A DNA stretch of 64,000 nucleotides, taken from the NCBI GenBank assembly GCA_900175165.2, contig FWWN02000533.1, positions 1 to 64,000 on the forward strand. The letters are read 5' to 3'. A program made the translations under genes and the position numbers. Numbering within the stretch: the stretch's first letter is position 1; the number at the start of each line of letters is the position of its first letter. The notes below the pieces were generated by a model, which saw only the letters and a program-made list of their open reading frames with translations, searched no databases and was not told the DNA's origin. The stretch is from Rhizomucor pusillus (lineage: Eukaryota; Mucoromycota; Mucoromycetes; Mucorales; Lichtheimiaceae). Shown piece by piece: positions 59,382 to 64,000 of this stretch.

Positions 59382-62300
59382 ATGACACCAAAAGAGAAAG
59401 ACGGTACAGATGTTGACGCTGTACAGGTAAGCAGCCCTGTCAGGTGCTGAGAGAAGTATATACAGTTCGAGACTTGTCGAAGCTGCGTTTGCGACGATGG
59501 CGGGAAACTTAAAATGAACTGGTTCATTTCTCTAGATAAGCAGCTCCAAAGAACTTGACGCGGAAGTTGCTGGTTTCTTGACAGCCTTTCGAGACAAAGA
59601 AACAGAATATAACTGGGAGGCTCGGGACAGGTCGCTCACGCGTCTCCGAGGTATCCTCCGTGGAAATGCCGCCGAAAAGTATCACGATGCCTTTATGCTA
59701 GCTGTACGTCAGATGGTGGATGGCATAATCAAAGCAGTAAGTAGATGGCTTACATACGCATGCCAGTGTGTTGTCTTTTATTTGCTGATCCGAGAATCGA
59801 AAAATAGGTGGAGAGCCTGCGAACATCGTTGGCACTCAACGCCCTAAATGTGGTCGCTGAAATCGGGATATATCTTGGGAAGTCGATTGATGCATATATA
59901 TACGACCGACTATTGGATTGTTTGTTCAAATGCGCTAGCACAACTAAAAAAGTGATTGCATCAGCTTCGCTCAAAGCGACGATTACCTTCATCAGCCATG
60001 CGACGTATCATCACAAACTCATGAATATGCTCGGCATGATGATGAACGAAAAGAACAATCAAGTGCGACTATTCACCTTGACATACACTAAAACGGTTCT
60101 ACAAGCACATGCCCATCGTGATCACACTCGGGCGGTACTAGATAGAACTGGTGGAACGGACATTTTGGTCAAAATTCTGGAAAAGGGCTTGAGTGATGCG
60201 ACTCCAGCAGTTCGAGAAAACTGTCGAGATGCATTCTGGATTTTCCATGAACATTGGAGAGATCGAGGTGAAAAGTAAAGTCAACAACATTCTGTTTTGC
60301 GCTTAGCTTAGGTACTCACATGACATTTTAAAGTTTACTTCGATCTCTGCAGCCCACGATCCGAAAAGCGGTAGAGAAGTCGAAAGCGAAAGCGATACAA
60401 AACCACCGTAGCATTCACAGCCCAACAAATTCGAGCAGCTCCTTGCATACATCGAGCTCTCTTGGATCTCATCGCAATATCTCCGATATACACGATGCTC
60501 TGTCACCATCAACATCGACAGCATCGAATGGTTCAACGGGTTCAAGTGAACCACACCCTACCCCAGATATCAGGAAAACCATGACAAGATCCGTTTCACC
60601 TCGAGCTTCATCGCCGTCGATTCGAAGCACATCGCCGCATTTATTGCGAAGTTTTGGATCGCCTCCTCCCAATTCGTGGCAACTTCACTCGTCGCATGCA
60701 GTTCCCAGCTCACCACCTCCTTCCGCGAGTAGTCGCAAAACCCGTGTACCAACTTTATCACGAAAGAAATCAACGATATCGACCAAGAGAAAATTGAGCC
60801 TATTCTCTATGTTGAGCCACGATGACTTGAGTCTTCGATGCGACGGTCTGCACATGCTCGCCCGCAAACTTTCAGACCGCCCATACAGCGCGCAGCCCGA
60901 CCTCCAATCTATACAGCTAGAAAGTACTCATGGAGTGTTAGACGGCGAAAAACTCAGGACGACTGTGTGGAATATGCTTCAAGAGGACAATGCTCGCTTG
61001 TACGAGGCGCTGTCGAGCTGGGATGCCGTCGCGGGCGTACTAGTCAAACTCTTGACTTTCGAAGAATTGATGCCGAAATTGATACTAGATGCAACCGCGG
61101 ACGCGGTCTCGTTACGAACGGACGACGATATTACCCGTCATGAGGCAGCCATATCAGCCTTCAAGCGCGTCAAAGCATACCTGAAAAGATATGAACCAAA
61201 CTTGGCAGAACAGCTCTTTACTGCATTGATCATGACCAGTGCAGCGACCCCAAAACGGCCACTGCAGAGCACCGCCGTTTCCAAAAAGGATCCAATGCGG
61301 AATCCTGCCAACAGGCGCAAACTGACAAGCAAATATTTGGAATGGATGGATGAGCTGGTAACACCAATATTGGGCCTGGATAGCAGCGAGGATGTCGCAG
61401 ATGAACCAGAATCAAAAGAATGGATTGGAGATTCTCCTGACAATGTTGCATCGCAGTGGTTTGAATCAGATGCTCATGTACGACAATATCTGGAGCAACT
61501 TTTACCGCTTGTCAGTACCTCCACCCCTGGATCAATTGTACATGAACCGCTTATATCCCTTGTCGGCCATCTACGACTCGTCAATCAGAAGTTGTTTGAA
61601 ACTATAGCCGGCACATTTGATAGCAAGACCATGACAAAGATTGGTCGGACACTTGGTATCCACATCAGAGTTATTCCCGATTATGTATGTCAATCTTCTT
61701 CACCTATGAATGACGAGTCTCTCGCTACAGAGCATGGGCATGAAGAAGAGGTGCAACGAACCGAAATTGCAGAAGAAATTGTAGAAGAACACCACACTGA
61801 AGAATATCGAGATGAACCTCACGAACAAGTGGAAGATCAGGAAGAAGAATACGAACAAAAGAGACAACCCAAAGAAGAACAAGTAACATCAACTGCTTAT
61901 TCTCCGGTCAACGATACCACAGATACAATTAATACCAGCGAGCAGCCAAAGCCGATGATGCCTATTGAACATACCACCATAACTAATGACGATACTTACG
62001 AACACGACACCGAATCTCCAGTTCAGAGTGTATCCATGCCCGAGATACCAGTGGCTCCCGATGAACCATTTGTACCGGAGAGCACAGAGCACGTGGCAGT
62101 TTCACCGGCTCCTTTCGATCCTCACTTGGATGACTTGCCTATTCCTGTTGCAACACCGGTAAGAGATCTTTGGACAGCGTTTTGAGTGTAATGTAATACC
62201 ACTTACCTTGATAATAGTATGACAATCGAGCACTCGTTCCGCCACTTGGTTCAAGCGAGTATATGTCGCCAAAGATGCGTTCGTTCGAAAGCAACGGTAC

Positions 62301-63628
62301 CCATGAAAATCAGCATCATCGAATGGATCCCGTAGCACCAAATTCGCCTCCGGTGCCAGCAACAGCAGGACTAGCTGCACTGAATACGGACCAGGGCATC
62401 ACCCCTCATCCTCCTAATCTTCCTTCAATAAGCACAGCTGCTAAACGTCGAGTGTACGAAACTAGCGTCACCCATGTTCCTTACTTTGCGCCGTCGCAAG
62501 TATCAGAGCCCTGGCCAACACTCAAACAAAACAAGCGAAGCGAACCATCTATGGCAGCAATGAACGGCCGCAGCGCGCGTGATAAGACAAGCACGCTGTA
62601 CGCTCTTATAGATAAACTCAAGTCTATGAATGCAGACAATGCGGTGGTCCGCAAATTGACTAGACTGGCGCGGGAAGCACCAGTTATGCAACCATGGGAC
62701 CAAGGAGGTCGCGACGAGCCAGGCAGCGATCTGTGGGCCGCTGCAGAAGCAGATGGTGGCAATTTTGTGGAAGTAGTGCAGAGCGCTATTCTGTATTTAG
62801 ATGGATCGCAAAAGACACTGAGCGTATTGGAACTAGTTCGCCAATTGGCATCGACGCAGTGTGGTCTATTCCAATATTGCGAGCGGCGAATAGATGAGCA
62901 AGGGATGAGTCTCGAAGCACGTTTGATGGAGCGTTTGCTTGCTGTACGCGCCAGTCCAGATGCATCGGTAAAAAAAAAGAAGAACTGATCTTGCGTCTAT
63001 ATGTCTGTGTGCTGAAATTACAACCTTCCTTTCTTCCCACCCCCAAAAACTTCCACCTCCTCCTCTTTTTATTTTGACAGGTGTCTACTGCAGCTGAAGA
63101 TGCGCTCGATATTTTGATCAAGGTGTTGGATCCGACGAACGTTTTTGAGATCTTACTGTCGTTCCTAGCGTATCGATTGTGTATATCTCCTTTATCCGAT
63201 GAGCAGGTGGCTCATACGTCTCGATATCATCCTTTGGGATCTGCATTTACTTATTTGGGTAAATGCGTCCAGGAGGTGCGTGATGCATTCTTTGTGGAAG
63301 AGTGGCTCTTCAAGGCGGGAGCTGTAGTGTTTCTCAAGGTAAGTGTGCTTCACACACAGTGAGGGGAATAAGTAAAGGGATATTAATGAAGAAAATTAAC
63401 ATTATTTTTATCTAGGGTGTCAACCATCCTTCTATCCACGTGCGAAAGTCTTGTGTTGAAACTATTGTCCAGTTTCAAGGAGTAATGGGGGATGACATTT
63501 ATCAATTTTTGGATGAATTGCGAACGGATCAGGTGAATCTAGTGAGACACTATGTTTCCCGGGCCATCAAGAAGAAGGCTGGAGCAAGAAGCTTGAGTAG
63601 CACGCCGATACAAAATGTGATGATCTAA
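59382..63628 (+). CDS. CLASP-family microtubule-binding protein (Stu1/Peg1 type)
   Basis: Microtubule rescue and spindle factor with TOG (HEAT-repeat) domains. Start MTPKEKDGTDVDAVQ, then splicing into SSSKELDAEVAGFLTAFRDK, NWEARDRSLTRLRGILRG, SLRTSLALNALNVVAEIGIY, KKVIASASLKATITFI, LVKILEKGLSDATPAVRENC and AFWIFHEHWRDRGENLLRSL ending in PTIRKAVEK: a CLASP TOG domain. A long Ser/Pro/Arg-rich linker follows (with SPRASSPSIRS-type repeats, the microtubule-binding kind), a further helical region from about 60800 to 61690, a Glu-rich linker, and a C-terminal HEAT part with LGKCVQEVRD, GVNHPSIHVRKSCVETIVQF and LDELRTDQVNLVRHYVSRAI. About 1,250 residues, seven or more exons, normal for the family. 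Confidence 0.9.
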
Positions 63629-64000
63629 TATACCCGCCACGTACACACACAACATACGCACCTTTACACTCGTACGCAAGCATCAGTTCACATGGTGCAT
63701 GTATATTTTTTTTTCTTTTTCTTCTTTCCTTTTCCCTTCTATATACATCACTGCACTAGCCCTTGCATGCATCCCCCATATTTTTTTAATAACAGGATGT
63801 TTGCGTTTACAACCGTCTCTACAACATGGCCCAAATTCCGGACCTGCGCAACACATCACGGGTCCGCGGTCGCTGCCCCTTGTCTTGAAAACCTCACCGG
63901 ACGTGATTCAAATCCTGGGAACACGTCCTTGGCACCAAAAAGCATGCTGGTTTTGCAAAGACATCAAAAGCTTAATAGATAGAATGGGAGATGCAATAGA
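63629..64000. other. 3' flank of CLASP to window end
   Basis: A/T-rich with pyrimidine runs to about 63790, then a block of more even composition (63800-63960). In that block the minus strand carries short frames but no start or domain I can support. It could be the edge of a gene or repeat cut by the window. Confidence 0.35.

Noticed and set aside
63820..63960. tRNA-like T-loop (GTGATTCAAATCC)
   Set aside because: No matching anticodon arm or acceptor stem can be built around it.
1..64000. tRNA or rRNA genes
   Set aside because: I scanned for the T-loop GGTTCRA and found only matches inside coding exons or without a fitting acceptor stem.

Overview
The window is nuclear DNA from a filamentous fungus. 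Genes are dense, on both strands, and broken by many very short introns (43-80 nt where I could place both ends). The proteins include fungal types such as a Rax2 polarity protein, a Git1-like permease, a siderophore transporter, Atg26-type sterol glucosyltransferase, an AMPK beta subunit and a Taz1/TRF-like telobox protein. An HSPA12-type Hsp70 and a NELF-A-like gene point to an early-diverging lineage, most likely Mucoromycota (Mucorales). That placement is inference from gene content.

Layout. 1-3.4 kb: no convincing gene; degenerate short repeats. 3.5-6.4 kb (-): DDHD-domain phospholipase. 6.8-9.7 kb: two SPFH/stomatin paralogues, head to head. 9.8-13.2 kb (-): a coiled-coil protein and a long disordered protein with DPL motifs. 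13.5-17.7 kb (-): carnitine acetyltransferase and the mitochondrial carnitine/acylcarnitine carrier in tandem. 18-23 kb (-): sterol 3-beta-glucosyltransferase. 23.7-24.8 kb (+): NELF-A-like protein. 25.6-27.6 kb (-): methyltransferase with an N-myristoylation-type start. 28.1-29.1 kb (-): two doubtful small genes. 29.2-31.8 kb (+): HSPA12-like Hsp70. 32.1-33.3 kb (-): single-exon unknown protein. 34.6-36.5 kb (+): Git1-like permease. 37-39.1 kb (-): siderophore transporter. 40.5-42 kb (-): DnaJ protein. 43.8-45.7 kb (+): telobox protein. 45.9-47.3 kb (+): AMPK beta. 47.5-49.3 kb (-): O-fucosyltransferase-like protein. 50.2-56.8 kb (-): Rax2-like protein ending in an SH3 domain. 57.9-58.6 kb (-): probable decayed gene. 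59.4-63.6 kb (+): CLASP.

How genes may work together. The clearest functional neighbourhood is carnitine acetyltransferase (C-terminal AKL, a PTS1) next to the carnitine/acylcarnitine carrier, two successive steps in moving acetyl units from peroxisome to mitochondrion. AMPK beta (energy), the phosphodiester permease and the siderophore transporter fit a general nutrient theme but are not obviously co-regulated. The most unusual protein is the Rax2-like receptor with a cytoplasmic part of roughly 850 residues, repeated R-W-T motifs and a terminal SH3 domain. Three introns that I can place precisely are GC-AG rather than GT-AG.
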